64,000 bases of DNA from Marsupella aquatica (GCA_973895155.1 OZ316895.1:19468001-19532000); one strand, 5' to 3'; positions 12,173 to 26,208 are shown, numbered from the stretch's first letter. Notes: generated by a model not told the origin, from the sequence alone. A program made the numbers and translations.

Positions 12173-14970
12173 ATGACGAAGGATTCCGAGGGTTTGAGCT
12201 GGTGGCAGTTTTTCTATGGACTCTACGTCGTAGCTCTTGATCTCTTTTTCCAGAAACTTCGATGTAGGCATCTTCCGAAGCGTCTCAGTTTGAAGCCCTC
12301 GCCTCATTTGACAGCCATCGTGACAGGTGCTACATCAGGCATTGGCATCGAGATAGCGGGGTAGTTTGTTTCTCTCTTTCTCTTCAACCCTCTTTGTTTC
12401 ATTCTATCTCTTTCTGTCTGTCATCTCCTGAACGAGGCTTGACCTTGAGACTCATTCATTCTCCCTAACTTATTGATTCTCGGAATTTCGAATTTCTTCT
12501 GTTATGAGGCAAAGGTTGCATATGAATTGGTCACTTATTAGCATGCATAACTGGATCAAGGACTGGCCTTAATCATAAGATGGATGAAAGGAATGATTTA
12601 ACTTAGAAGCGTGGCATTTGCTGCATCCTGCAATTGTTTGTCGGTTCTCCAGTGAACTAGCAAGGACCGGAGTTCACGTGGTGCTAGCCGTGCGGAACGC
12701 CGCAGCCGGGAAAAATCTCGTGGAGGAATGGGTCAAAAATCAAGTGAAAAATGGAGGTCCCTCAATAAGCGCAGAGGTGATGCACATTTCAATCTTGTAG
12801 AGGAATTCCATGTACCCGGGATTTGTTATTCAGCAGATCTCAAATTTGAATAAGATGAAGATCCCTAATTCCTCTGCGGTCGTTGGATCTTTACAGGACG
12901 GTCAAATTAATTCTGTTACTTATTATTTCAGGTTATGGAGCTTGACCTCTTATCACTGGCCTCAGTCCGCATATTTGCGAAAGAATGGAATGATCGACAA
13001 GTCCCTCTTCACCTTCTTATCAACAATGCCGGCATTTTCTCCTTGTTCGGTGAGGACTTTAGACTCGTTTCAATGTTCGAATCAAAGGTCACTTGTAGCT
13101 AAAGATTGGAATCAAGCTTATGTTTACTGGCTGGAGTGGTCAGTGAGGCAGAAATTTTCCAAGGATGGGTACGAGCACCACATGCAAGTGAATCACCTTG
13201 GTCATGCTTTGCTTACGATGTTGCTCCTTCCATCTCTAAGTCGTGGAGCCCCATCTCGGATCGTCAATGTCAGCTCTGAAGTGAGCTTTTCTCCTATCTC
13301 TGAATGCTTTGCTGATTAGTCTCTATTCCTTGTGGCAAGTGAGTTGCAATGAAGAAGGCAACCCCTAAAGAAATTGTCTTAAATATCTTACTCTAACTAA
13401 ACGACGGGAGGAGGATGTGACATTGATCTAGTATGGGTCCCAACCATACAATTTGCTCATAAGTTAGGATCGTAACTTTTCCAATCTGTTCGGACCACTT
13501 AATGCCACGGGTGAAATTATCACAAGGGAGGTAAGCGATGATGCCTTATGAGAAGACCTGGGTGACCATCTTAGCAGAATGAGGTTTCAGAAAGACCTGT
13601 CAGGAAACACAAATTCGTCCTAAACCACTGTTTAAAGAGTTTGAAGAAAATCCATAAAGTCTGATGAGCAGAGACAGTGGTAGAGTCACAAGATTGTTAA
13701 TCCTTCGTTTACTTTTAGAGGGAGGAAACTATATGGACAGATTTCCACCAAGGTTATTCTGTTTAGTGCGGCTACCTGACTGATTGTGATTGCCAATTCT
13801 GTTTTAACAGATGCATCACTTAGGATTTGTAGATCCTGACGACATGAATCTGACGAAGAGAAAATATTCCTCTTTGGCTGGGTACTGTGGGAGCAAACTG
13901 GCCCAGGTAACATTGCGGTTCGCTTCTTCGTTGCATCACACACTACATTACTTCAGATGTTTCTCGTCATTGAGCTTGACGATTATGTGAAGTGCTTTTA
14001 TAAGCCATTGGATGATTATTGCAGGTCTTGTTCAGCCGTATCCTCCATATGAGAATTCCCAAAGATGCCGGTGTAGATGTTATTCTCGTTCATCCTGGAG
14101 AAGTTATGACCAGTGTGGTCTGTTTTCTAGCTCCCATCCTTTGCTTTGTAAATTTTTTACCTTTCCACTTTGCCATAGTGACCACCTCGGATGCTTGCTA
14201 TTGCTCTAACGTTTTTTGGTGCCACATGGCTTCAAATAGTAGATAGTGTATGTTTCCATCTCCGTGTTCATATTTCGAGGGGCAATTAAAATTTTCACAT
14301 ACTGGGGTGATAGTGTGGTTGATCCAGCCTTCAGAGTCCATTCTTATTCTTGTGGAAGTAGTGTGCTATAAAGCTCGACCTCTGACTGCAGACACGCGAT
14401 TTACCAGCATCAGTGCGAAAGGCCGAGCAAATCTCGAAAGTGATCAGATTTTCACCACTTGAAGGTTTTTTCTTGCAACCTGTCCTTGTATTGACATTTT
14501 GGAAACTAAATTTTATTGTCGATAGGTGACAAAACTTTAAAAAACACCTATCATTTCTGTAACGATTATCCGCGAACGCGCAGTCTATGGAGAGTGGCAT
14601 AAGCCAATAGGATTTTTTGTGGTTTCTGTGCCGTTTCCTTCCATTGCCTGCAAATTTTTTGTTTGTGACTCGCATGCAACTAAAAACGACAGGTCTTCCT
14701 GCAGGTTCCAGAAGCGTCCTATATGTTGCCACCGACCAGCAAGTTTACCAATATACACGTGCTCTACGGGAGATGGGCATTCCTATAGCTCCATATTTCG
14801 CATCGTCGTGCAGACCTAGCAAGGTTCATAGGCTTGCAGATGATTTGGAGCATATGGAGAAGGTGTACAGCAAAACGTTAGAGCTAGTGGGTCTCCCTGA
14901 AGATTACCTTAGACAGAGCTTGGGCAACAAGACTGCCGCGAACCCGGTGGATGAAGTAAAAGATGAATAA
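12173..14970 (+). CDS. FEY: FEY-like short-chain dehydrogenase/reductase
   Basis: Orthologue-type match to Arabidopsis FOREVER YOUNG, an SDR oxidoreductase required for normal shoot-meristem and leaf development. Eight exons: 12173-12360, 12653-12776, 12932-13049, 13144-13280, 13811-13906, 14025-14117, 14392-14464, 14705-14970. Phases agree throughout and total 1,095 nt (364 residues; the Arabidopsis protein has about 376). Visible motifs: hydrophobic N-terminus ([17 protein letters not shown]), cofactor loop TGATSGIG, the VVLAVRN strand, [25 protein letters not shown], and the catalytic Y-x3-K as [15 protein letters not shown] and FSPLEG match the family C-terminal half, which ends [10 protein letters not shown]. 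The start at 12173 gives a family-like N-terminus; an upstream in-frame ATG at 12077 would add 32 atypical residues. Short exons and weak acceptors (13144, 14392) are the least certain boundaries, but family alignment supports both. Confidence 0.92.
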
Positions 14971-15149
14971 ATCCGATGTAAGATGATGTGCACCTTTTTG
15001 ATGATTATCATGAATCTTGAAATTGTTTTACCACTGGTATCTAATGAGCGCTAGGTGAAGGCAAATTGCCCTAAGATGAAGTTTTCAGCTTCTGTGAAAA
15101 GCCCGAGACATCAAATTATCGCCTGAGCATCTTACTAATAAAGTGTCAA

Positions 15150-15440
15150 CTACAAGCTAGATTGGGCCCTAGTTTTCTAGAGTGAAGCTTCTAGATCTTA
15201 ACTCCATGACCCACCATGTGGATGGAAAACTCATGATTATGATGTCAATTACAAGCTAGATTGGAGCCTAGGTTTCTAAAGTGACATGTGGCTGGAAAAG
15301 TCATGGTTATGATTTCAATTACAAGCTTGTTTGGAGACTAGGTTTCTAAAGTGAAGTCTCTCGACCTTAACTCCATGGTTCATCATGTGGACCTTAACTC
15401 CATGGTTCATCATGTGGACGAGAAAACTCATGTTTATGAT
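15150..15440. repeat. Degenerate tandem repeat, about 90-110 bp units
   Basis: Three diverged copies of a unit beginning CAA(T/C)TACAAGCTAGATTGG, passing through a TAGGTTTCTAAAGTGA-like stretch and ending with a CTCATG-TTATGAT stretch. The last copy also contains an internal duplication of CCTTAACTCCATGGTTCATC. Confidence 0.7.
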
Positions 15441-18400
15441 ATATGTCAATTGATAATAGTGCATGAGTTTTGTAATGATTTATATTCACATTAAAAAAAT
15501 AGGCTCTATCGCTCCACCATAACATGTGTATGGAAAGAGGGATGTGCATAGAAAAGAGGATGATATGTTAGATATGATTGTTAAAATGATGACATGTATG
15601 ATGATTTCTTTATCATTTCATTAACTTTCAAAGAATGTGAAAAGAGAATATATTTTGTTGACACTATTATTATCCTCTCCATTATTCACATTCAAAGAAC
15701 GGGTAGTTAGGGCTAGTGTTCTATAAACTAAAGCTGACTAGAGTAACTTGGCTCTTGGCTACAACTGGGAACTTCTACTCCCCTTGCCCAAAGCCTCATT
15801 TAAATATAGCAGAGAGAGAAACAGGTAAACCCCACATGGGAGTGAATAAACAAAGCCCTCCCCCCACTCTCCTGTCCCACCGTCCTTGCCTTTTGCACCC
15901 CCCATGACCCACTCATAGTCCAGATTCCTGACTTACCCCTAACTCTTGTTTCTCTGTGCCCCAGTGCACCCAACAAGAGGCCCATGACAAGCACAAAGCT
16001 CCTGACTGGACAAACCCCAAGCTGTAGGAAAATGCAAGAAACAAGTTTGAAGTAGGACAACAACAAGCTGGAGTTAAATAATTGGAAGTCGCCTTGTCGC
16101 TATGAGGACAATGTTAGGTCAGACCATGCAAGGTGCAATAAGGGCCCTAATTTGGGAGCTTTGACTCATGCATGGACATATTGGAAATAGTAGTCATTTT
16201 CTATTCTAAATTCATCTGCTGTTGATACTTGATAGCCAGGATGTTCAAGGTTTGAGGTACTGATCTTTAATATATACTCACGGCATGTAAACTAGGCCCT
16301 ACTATAATCACTGTCATATGTTTGGAAAATATCAGAGAATGAATTCCTCACTCTCAAGTCACCATTTCTCACACCAAGTACTATGGCTACATAGGCAAGG
16401 CAAAGCAGAAAACCAAATTAATCCGTGGACCCCCATGTTATTTTAGAGGCAGTTATCTAGGCACTGAAGCCAGATGGACCTCCAAATCTGAAGGAAAAAA
16501 ATTCAAAAATGAACAAGTCAATTTTTGACACTTGAAACAGTTGTCAAACTTACCAAGGCAATCATAATTAAAATCAATCACAAAACTAGCTGTAATGTGA
16601 ACTAGTGTTTAATGTGTGGGTAGTTTAATTGCCCACTTCAGCAAAACCGTGCTCAACGGTTTCCTCCATGTTATTGAAGGGATGCTGGATGCACTCAAGT
16701 TGCATCGAAAGTAATCACTTTTCAATTCCTACACACAAATAGACGGTGTCATCAAATCACTAACCTTGCAAAATTGTTTAAGACAAAAAGTTTCATGGAA
16801 CAAATCTCCAATTGTGGGATTCGGAATGGATCGAAAGCTAGAGAAGTTTAGAAACTCATGACCACTTTAGTACTTGATAAAATCTCCCAATGTCACATTC
16901 ATTGGAAAGGTAGAGAACATTGGAAACTTATAATCTCCTCACAACTCAACTAAATCTATCAATGTTAACTTCATTAAAAAGCTAAAAAATTCTAAAACTT
17001 GATAAAATCTGTCAATTTTAGGTTCATTCTCATGGAAGGGCTCAACGTTTCAAGGGTTATACAACAAAGATTTCTATTCGCATTAGAGATTACAAAATCA
17101 TGGGTAAAATGGTGACAATACTGAGCTCATTAGGACCGTCTCTTCAAGATCTTTCCAACGCCATATTATATGTGAGTTTTCATTATGGTTTGACTCAGCA
17201 ATGTCAAATTGAAGATTCTTGTCGGGAAAATTTTATGTTTTGAATAAAATCAAAATGGAAATAAACTTGTTATTGAGAGTAGTTTTACCTCAATCTTTTG
17301 TCTTTTGATTTGCATGTCAGTTGTTTTTACATTCTTTTTTACGGCATGGCGTCCCAATTTTTACAGCAAAGTTGCCACAAATACGTGTAGAAGTTAAATT
17401 TATCCAAAAACAAGTAACTTCCTGTTTGCGGCATGCCATGATGATGTGGCGCGCTGTGGAGCCAGGAATTTTGGAAAGGACCTCTAATGGGGTCCGTAAT
17501 GAACTTTGAGGTAGAATATCCCTACCTCAACCAAGGCCTTGTGCAAAGCAATACTAGTTGAGTCAATCAATCAATTGCTATGGTCTAAATTCTGATAAAA
17601 GTAAGAAATACTGAGTAATACTCTACAGTTGGGTCGCTATTAGTGTTACTCGAGTAATTTAGATTAGGGTCACTTAGGTCACTAGGATAATTATCCCCTA
17701 GATTGTTCACAAAATCAACTCTTTTGTCATTAGATAAAAGTACCAGTTTCAATCAGACTTATTTGATCCAGAAGAACTGGGTGCTTTATAACTTGACACA
17801 ATCTTAATGTGACTCAATAACATTCTCTTGCTGGCAATCAAATATGAGTTGGTGTCCAATTGGAAGCAATAACATTTTTGGTTTTCATTTTGGTGTGATA
17901 TCTATTACTAACTTTAAGTGGTCTAGGAAATTGCCTAAGACGTTTAAGACCTGTCACAGGTCTCTCAAAACCTTCATTTTTATTTCTTTATGGGAAGAGG
18001 GACAAGTGCCCAATACAAATCTAGGAAGCATGGACAAACCAATAGTCAGACATATATGTGATCACTTAGACATTCAAAGCACTATTGTTTTATTTCCTAA
18101 AAGTATGGGTTGAGTTGATTGGAATGCTTATCCAAATCCGCTTCTTAAGGCATCTATATAAGAATGAACCAAAATAATGAAGACTTGGTCTAGAAACTTC
18201 CATTGAAAGAGGATGAAACATTCTACTTTGGTCATGGGCTGTGATGTAAACGGTTATGAACCAGCTCAAGAGATGGTTTACCACTATTTGTGTTAGTGGC
18301 CATAATTTTACAATGAAAGACTCGGTAAGACTTGATACACTAACCTTGAGATGCCCTGAGTTTTTGTAATATCATAGAAAAAGGGGACAGAGCCCAACTG

Positions 18401-18994
18401 TAGCAAGCAAGGGGGTGAAAGCCACCAATGCAAAGGGCCCTATTGTAGACCGTTAACACCTATTGGTAAAATGTCAACAGTTGAAACAATTGGAGGACTA
18501 TACAGTTGTTTGCCATAGGCATTGTGGAGAAAAACCCTAGCCCAAGTGTCACCCTCAGGCCAAGGATTACAGCTCCCACAGTAATACAGGAAAGAACTTC
18601 ATGATTGTAAACTCCATTTTCTTTGGCTGAACTTTCACTTGAAGTCATGGGGCCATAAGAATGGCCCCCACAATAATGTATTGTAGGAAAGTGACAATTG
18701 AACTGTATTGTTCAGCCCCACAGTGACCACCTGGGTTTGGTTGGTCATAAGCCTGGTTTATATGGTCGGTTTCCATTTCTAGGAGTAACACCTTGATGAT
18801 AAGACAGAGAAGCAAGGGAAGGGCGCTGTCGAGAGGGAAAAGCTCTCTCCAAAACAAGCAGAAATAGAAAATAGTTTTTAAGTACATTGTCACTAAAGAT
18901 GTTAGAATTTACAATACTATCACTATTTTTTTGTATTTACAAAAATGTCACAATTTTTGTACATAGTTCCTCTGATTATCTTGGTAAGATTGTC

Positions 18995-19066
18995 ATCCAT
19001 ATACTAAACAGTGACATTGTTATAAATACAATCCATATACTAAATAGTGACATTGTTATAAATACA
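18995..19066. repeat. 36-bp tandem duplication
   Basis: Copies at 18995-19030 and 19031-19066 (ATCCATATACTAAA-AGTG...) differ by one base (C/T). Confidence 0.9.
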
Positions 19067-20757
19067 ACAAAAAAATAGTGGCAATATTGTCAATTAGAAC
19101 CATTAGTGGCAACTTAATTAAAAACTGAAATAGAAAAATAAAAAAATCCATGCTGAATTAACCTCTACCATGCATGGGTGGAAATTAGTGCTAGATGAAT
19201 ACAACTTTTTACTAAGTCCCCCCCAAAAAATTAATTCTCAACCTATCCCCATTTCATAGATGGGTTACCACTAACTTAACCATGGTTACTCTGGTGAATA
19301 TTCAAACTCTTGAGTAGTATCTTGGTTCGAACCACGTCACACGTCGGTCCCCGTTCGAACCGCCTCTCCAACACTCGGGTTCCAGCAGATCCCTCCTTCT
19401 GCCATGTGAAAGCGTGTCCAGTATTTCAACCAAAAAACCACGGCAGTATAAAATCCTTGCGTGACAGGAGAATCCGCCAACGAATTGCTTCAAACCAACC
19501 GATCAATCCAAGTCGGCACTGCACCGCTCTGCCCCCACGGTAGACGATTCACGCACTGCATGTAAACTGTCGTCCTCCCCTGTCGAGAAGACTCGCAGGA
19601 AACCGAAGGAGTGAAAGTGCACCCGGTAGCAGAGAGGGAATTCGATTGAACCCCACAACGCGATTTCAGCTCCCGGTTGAAGGACGGAAAAGCGCTGTAA
19701 GAACTGGAAAGGTGAGCAAATCTCATTGGTGAATTTATTCGAGTATGAGCTGTCGAATACATGGAATCTGTGGACTGGAAGTACATTGACTGAATGATAG
19801 GCATCAATCTTCGGTTCCTGACAACTATTGGCTTCTTGATATGACGCAGATCTCCGCCTGGATTGCTCGTCGTTCGCGTGGGTTACGGAGCTGTTGGTGA
19901 CCTCTTCTTTTTCTGCGGACGGGTGTTGACGAAGAAGCTGAGTTGTGAGAAGCAGATTTTGCAGAGGTTTTGAGCTCTTCCCACTGGCGGAATCGTTTTC
20001 GGCTGCAATTTTGAGGTCGGTGATTTGTGGAGATAAGAATTACCCTATATTCTTATATCTCATATCAAACTGCCCTGTTCTGCCCCTAAACCGTCAGACT
20101 AAAATGAACTGACGTAGTGCTTTTGAGATATGAGAGCGACTAAAAGGGATTCCATGCTTCAGAGGTCTGAGAAACGCTGCACATGACTTACTTGATTCTT
20201 GGGAGTCGTGAGAGAGATTGTCAATGACTTATCACCTTATGTTTCTGAGTCTTTAGAGAGGCTGGGGACAATTTGCTGAACGCTTCTAACTCGTGAGAGA
20301 GAGCGCAAGGAAATGGTTTGCTGCTTTGAAGCCGTAAGATCCAGAATGTAATCCGCTCATTGTGAAGTTTGGAGAGGAAAATATTGAAAGAATGGATTAT
20401 AAAGTACACGAAATAAAACCGAAGCAGAAACAGGAGTAATTGCGTGTTTCCGATGTAGATGGGCTCCCTGGGAAGCAACGAGTGAATGAGCGTTGCCGTG
20501 GTAGAAGAGCTCCCTAAAGTGAGTGACAGAGCGAGACAAACAGAGAGGGAGAGGTACCAGTGATTATTGCTTGCCAGTGATTATTGCTTGCCACAAGCAT
20601 TCGACAGAAGGAGAGGAAGTCGAGGCAAGGGCGATTGTTATTTCCGAAATGGCCAGGACCTGTATCGCTGGCTACGTAAATTTGTGTGTGGGTTTCTATC
20701 ACCCGAAGTACTGACAGGCATTGGTTTTGTGGGTTGTTGATTAGTCATTGAGACAAG

Positions 20758-22331
20758 ATGGGGAGTAGCAGCGAAAGCAAAGTATTAGACGGAATAGAAC
20801 AGGGAGGTATGGAGTACCTGTCGGACGACAAGTGGGTGCCATCAAGTTCTGCTCACACTTCTCCCGTAGTGACGGTCTCAGAACCCAGCGGATCTTTTTG
20901 TCAAATGGATTCTCGATTCTCAGTTCCACTGCCACCAGATGCCGTTTATGAGATCATCATCGATCCAAACAACAGACGTGTGTTCAAGAATGTCAAGGTG
21001 ACTTTTCGCTTTGGGACTCTGGTGCCTTTGATAAACAAGGTGGGGTGGGACAGCCTTGAGAGTCATGCTTTGAGCTAAGGCCTTAGTGATCTATCCAAAT
21101 TTTGGGAGATGACGATAAAAATTTGCTCTGGTTCTTACTGTTATTTGAGATCAGCTAGATGGACTTGATGTTTGGACCATCCCCTATTTCACCCTTATAC
21201 TTTCTCTATTCGGTTTTAATAATTTTTTACCTTTTCTCAACTTATTTCCGCTATATTCATATTTCCTTCCAGTAATGAGGACTATGTTTAAATTGTGGAT
21301 ATAGAAATGATATTAGACACTACTGTCAACAGGGATTCCTTGATTTGGTTCTACGGAGAGATTCTATTACAGTATGTGCTTTTGGATTCTCTCTGTAGTT
21401 GGGTTCAATGTGTTTGAGAAGAATTTACCTCAAATCACCTGCTCGTCCTGGTAGGATCGTACTAAATCTTAATGGTTGTATTCCAGGAAGTAACATACAG
21501 AAAAGTCTTAGAAGATGATGGCAATCGTCAGCTAGTTGAGGTGGAGCAGCTTGGGCGGTGGCAGTTCTTGATGTTCAACGGAGTATTTGCCTGTCGAGTG
21601 AAAGTTGAGCAGAATCGTCAGGAGCATTCAGTACGTTAGTCTTTCCTCCCTTCCATGCAGAATTTCAGGAAGACCGAATATTGGTGGAACTAGCGGTGAG
21701 GGGGCATTTATGTTCCACTATCTGGCTTTTGTGTCTCTAGCTCACTTTTGTTGTGGTACTAATGACTAGAGTAATGCCTCCAAATGGTGAGTTATGCTAG
21801 ACTGGTATGGTTCTTATGGCAGTTGGTTGCTTGACGAGCTTCAGAGAGTGGAGCCGATAATAGTAAATACGCTATGAAATATTTGGTGAACACGTGACTA
21901 GTGTCAAGGGATTCACGGCACCTCCTACATCTCGGGCTAAGATGTTGTCCTTTGCTCCCCAGATGAGTTATAATCTTGCTCAACAAGGTATGATGAAGAA
22001 ATTCATGGGCAGTTGGAAGATTGATCCCAAGTATGAAGAAGATGCAAACTTGACCTCTTCAAATGCTTCTAGTAGTGGCGATTCTTCATTTACGTCAGAA
22101 ACTGAGAAAGCCGGTAAAGGCAGGTTGACGGGTTCATGGGTCACTCTCCATCAAGTGGTTCAACCAGCTTTTATACCACCCTGGCCATTGAAGAGATATG
22201 TTAGAGGTATTTGTGGTCAGACTGTTCAGGATATTTGCGTTGACCTTCAACTAGAAGCCATCCGGCTAGCTGAACTCAAGTCTACACCTGCACTCAAGTC
22301 GCAGAACTCCGACATGTATGAAGTCGATTAG
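20758..22331 (+). CDS. DUF220 family START-like protein
   Basis: Member of the plant DUF220 family (polyketide-cyclase/START-like helix-grip fold); its biochemical function is not established. Three exons, 20758-20997, 21487-21630 and 21963-22331, all in phase 0, total 753 nt (250 residues). Family landmarks in order: the FSVPLPPDAVYEIIIDPNNR block and RVFKNVK; then EVTYRKVLEDDGNRQLVEVEQ; then MMKKFMGSWKIDP. A Ser-rich variable loop (NASSSGDSSF) is followed by GKGRLTGSWVTLHQ, the VQPAFIPPWPLKRYVRGI block and a C-terminal helix. The ATG at 20758 precedes an acidic, disordered leader (MGSSSESKVLDG). Exon 3 is placed at the AG before MSYNLAQQG because family members have a short helix there; the longer upstream reading frame is intronic. 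No signal peptide or membrane segment is visible. Confidence 0.85.
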
Positions 22332-24201
22332 CGATAAGACCTTGACGACGCTTGAACATATAGTTAATCTGAGATAGACAGTATTTGACATTTTTCTGTA
22401 CAGCGCTAGTGATATGCCCATAAAGTTCGCAATGTTCGCCACATTTAGGACATCAGCAAGGTGATCACAGAATGGTGGGCGTCAATTGATATAGCAGAAA
22501 CTATGTTACAATATATATTTGAAACAACCCTCAAGGTCGAACCGTTGTGGGTGACCCCACCTGTCATACAGGGGACCTTGACTGATTTGTTAATGCATTG
22601 TTTATATCAAGGACATCTGTTTTAAAAGTCATTTTTATGTTTGAGATTTTATCTTATTGAAACAGATATTTGTGCTCGAGACTTCTTATATGCCATTGTG
22701 GAAAACTGGTTGGGTAGAATGATTGGGAAAGGTCAGATGAGGAACGGGAAAGGACGCTTAATTGTGCTTTTCTTAGCAAGTATAGTAATGTGTCTTCGTG
22801 ACTGCCTCCAAAGGATCTTGCTTATGTCCCCCTAAGGCACTTTGGGGTCCATCCTGAAAGAAACCAACTATGCAGTCTCGAACCCATCCACTGTAGAATC
22901 TTAATTTGCTTGCATACAGCGGTAAGGTTCGTTGGATTCCATCCTGATAACCTACCAACTATGCCTATTATAAGAGGAAAACGAAATTCACAGTTTTAGT
23001 TGACAGTTTTAGACGCAGGAGGAATAACGTTGCCGGAGCATAATTTGGGACCAGTTCATTGCCTCTTACAATTGGAAAAAATCTACTTCTCGTTTTTTCT
23101 TCGAAGGGGCATCAAGGAACATACTTTACTCAGATGTCGAGACGATGCGACCACTACTACATCGAGGTAAAGTAGCGAACATATGGCTTGTTTGCGTTGA
23201 CAACGTCAATAGGAGCACATTGAAAGAAGTTCGATGATCACCTGGTGCTCCAACATAGTGTTGACTGGGTCAACGACGTGAAATCTGATCTGTCACTAGG
23301 GAAAGCACGCAATGGCTTCGGGTTTGTGAGCCTCTTCGCCATTTGCTAACTCCGAAGTCTTTGTGATTCTAGATGAGTCAATCCTCAAGGGACAATTCCA
23401 CAACTTAAACGAGCACAGGAAAAAGCTTCAACCTGTTGAACCAACGAGCACCCTAGTATTCACTCAACACTTAGACGACGAATTTACTTGTTTTCGCCAT
23501 ACCATTTCACCCGTTATTGACAAAGCCACGGAATGATGTTGCTGTGGTAAACCTTACATTCTGATGATGTGCGACATAGACCCAATATTAGCTGATCGGC
23601 CATTACAAACTTGAAAAGTTCACCTAGCTAGTTCTCTTCAAAGGTATCCTGGACAGAGGGACAAGAGTGTCGACAAACAAGACTCTGGTAAGGAGCGATT
23701 TGCAAATTGATATATTTTACAATACTGACATCAAGAAAAAGCAAGATTATCTGTATAAAGCAATCCTGGCAATATCTTGGGCTTATCAGTTGCTTGCCGG
23801 AAAATTAGCTCGTCCGCTGTAGTAAACTGGTGACTTGGCTGGCTTAGATATTGGAGCCACTGCCAAATAGGCAACTCTCCTCGCGTCTCACCGACACCGT
23901 TCGTAGTCTTTCCCAAAAGAGGAATGAGGACAACGAAGAGCCCATGCTCTCCAGACCAATACAAAATACTTCTACCATGCAAAATGGTGCCGATACAAAG
24001 AAGCCTAGTGCATCATACTGCCACCACTTTAAGCAATCAACTCGTCCTTCTCGGCTGTCAATTTATATGAGGCTCATCCGGGTGTTGCTCAGAAAGGCTC
24101 AGGAAAGCAATTTGTATGTACACAAGTTCCTCGACGAATTTCGATGCTCAAGGGTGAGGGAAAGTATCACAGTGATGAAAATATTGCTCGAGACGCTCTG
24201 A
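22332..24201. other. Intergenic region, no gene seen
   Basis: It lies between two convergent genes. Minus-strand ORFs near 23.7-24.0 kb have no recognisable motif and may belong to the 3' UTR or intergenic DNA. No strong repeats were noticed. Confidence 0.45.
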
Positions 24202-24986
24202 TCAGTGTACCTTCAGCTTCCCAACCGGGCCCTCTATCAAAACCTTTGCCTTTTCTTCGATCAACTCCTGGGATACCTTCCAAAGACTAGCGGCGTATAG
24301 TCCAGCAGCAGCCTGCATGCATAAAAGCAAGTACGATTAAGAAACTCGTCCTTCTCGACACGCATTATGGGTGACACCAAAGTAAATCGCACCCAACAAG
24401 CAACATTCCAAAATTCCTAATTCGTTGCCTACACAATCGTACTACTGGTATTTCCGTGCTCGATGGTCAAACTCCTGCACCTAAATATTCCTCGGTCCAA
24501 AACTACAAATAACTTCTCTACTCCATAGACTACAGTCATATCTGGCATTATAGTCACACCACTCTGACAACTCCTTGTCTATTGGTCCGACTGCAGACCA
24601 CAGGGGGACTTCTAAGGAAAAGAAAACGAAAAAGACAGGTAAGGAAAGAAATAATGACAACCATCACTTTTCCGCGCGTGACCTCTCTTCTGATGCAAAG
24701 AGGACCGGAACCACCATAGAAAGGGACCAACACACAAGACTGAAACCCAAAAGTCGTCGAAACCAATAAGCGTCTATTGCAGCTTAATATGAGATAGAGC
24801 ACATCTGCGAGAAAGAGCAAGGGACGGGGCACGAGCGAGAGAACTTACAAGTCTGTCCCACGTGTTGGATCTCGAGAACTCAGCTTTGCAGCGAGCCCGG
24901 CCCCTTTCCAAGAGCTCCGGGGACAGAGGGGGTGTGGTTGCCATAGGCAGAGAACTCTGTTGCAAGGCACTACTGCAAGAAGCCAT
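24202..24986 (-). CDS. Small two-exon protein of unknown function, 82 residues
   Basis: I do not recognise the family. Exon 1 (24986-24849) and exon 2 (24312-24202) are joined by a GT-AG intron in phase 0 (donor GTAAGT, acceptor TGCATGCAG), total 249 nt. Exon 1 encodes a Ser/Thr-rich leader, then LSPELLERGRARCKAEF and NTWDRL. Exon 2 encodes an amphipathic Ala-rich helix (AAAGLYAASLWK), an acidic helix (SQELIEEKAKV) and the ending IEGPVGKLKVH. Coding support comes from the canonical splice sites, phase agreement and protein-like composition in both exons. An upstream in-frame Met-like start near 25025 would add 13 residues. A short organellar or membrane-peripheral protein is possible, but no targeting signal is clear. 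Confidence 0.55.
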
Positions 24987-25713
24987 GCCAGAAGTTTGTA
25001 TGCTGTCTTTGTGAATGGAATTCAAAAAGATCTTTCAAGGCAAAAAAGAAGCCATGCCAGAACGAGCCACAAGTTCCGAACCAATATCAGACGGGCAGAG
25101 GCGGCCCACTAGGTGAGAAAGCACAACAATACGCACTCAAACCTGGACATGTGCGAATATAACAGGGTAGAACTTCTACAGCTGTCCGGTATATCCAGGG
25201 CAGCGAGGGGTCCGGTATATCTGGGCAGCGAGAGTAAGGAAGGTGCACACAGATTGCAATCTGGTGGAACTCCAGGAGTACCAATCAGACAGTGAGGAAG
25301 TCGGTTAGCATTGCAAGTGCTCATGGAGAGAAGTAAACTGTGTAAAACTCTATCAGCTGAGCACTCTATATGAGTCAATCCGTCAGTCTATCCGTCCATC
25401 AGAGATAAACCACTGTACCTACCTATAGCTCTTCGACCGATTATAAGTCCCACGTCCTCCTGATTCACTTCTACCCTATAACCCTGCCCAACTACCCCGA
25501 CCCCATGCTCCATCTCTTGAAACTCGCCCTCCATAATTTATCGCTCAAATGATGGATAGCGATTGCATTCCTTCAAAACGAAAATCTCGTTCCTCCACCT
25601 TCCGTCTTGGTCTACCATGACTGCGGCAAGTGTTGTTGATTGATTTTGGGTTGGCCACCAACTACCGGGCCTTCGTTTGTTTTCGACAGACAGAACACTC
25701 AAGCATGTTGAAC

Positions 25714-25870
25714 TGGGGAGTCACATTGGATCACGGAGTGGAGGTTTCCAGGTCGAAACATGACCCATTTCCTCGTTCAGACTGTACTGCTTGGGGAGTC
25801 ACATTGGATTCAGAGAGTGGAGATTTCCAGGTCAAACCATATCCCACTTTCTCGCTCAGACTGTACTGCT
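25714..25870. repeat. 78-bp tandem duplication
   Basis: Two diverged copies beginning TGGGGAGTCACATTGGAT (25714 and 25792), both ending with a TCGTTCAGACTGTACTGCTT-like stretch. Confidence 0.8.
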
Positions 25871-26120
25871 TTGGGAAATGATAAACTAAAAAATTGTACT
25901 ATCCCCGCCCACGATTCCCGCCCCAATGAAGCATTGATACCCACGATTCCCGCCCACGATTCCCGCCCATTGATTGATCAATGCTTCATCATCAATGCTG
26001 CCAGAATGGATGGGTTTGACGGTCCACGAACTTTCCATCATATTTATGAATTTTATCAAACCAGCACACTTGAGTATTGTATCCCACCATCGTACCAACC
26101 AATTACAGTATCAAACTCCT

Positions 26121-26208
26121 CGTCCTCTCACATAAAGCACGGGCCTTATAAGAGCATGCCCACCCGTCCTCTCACATAAAGCACGGGCCTTATAAGAGCA
26201 TGCCCACC
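26121..26208. repeat. 44-bp perfect tandem duplication
   Basis: Copies 26121-26164 and 26165-26208 (CGTCCTCTCACATAAAGCAC...) appear identical. Confidence 0.9.

Larger units (their letters stand above)
14971..20757. other. AT-rich intergenic region, 5.8 kb
   Basis: No gene is supported on either strand; ORFs are short and without motifs. It contains degenerate tandem repeats (15150-15440), a 36-bp tandem pair (18995-19066) and scattered homopolymers. The last kilobase (about 19.8-20.7 kb) is less AT-rich and probably carries the promoter and 5' UTR of the DUF220 gene. I see no complete transposon, although decayed copies could be present. Confidence 0.5.
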
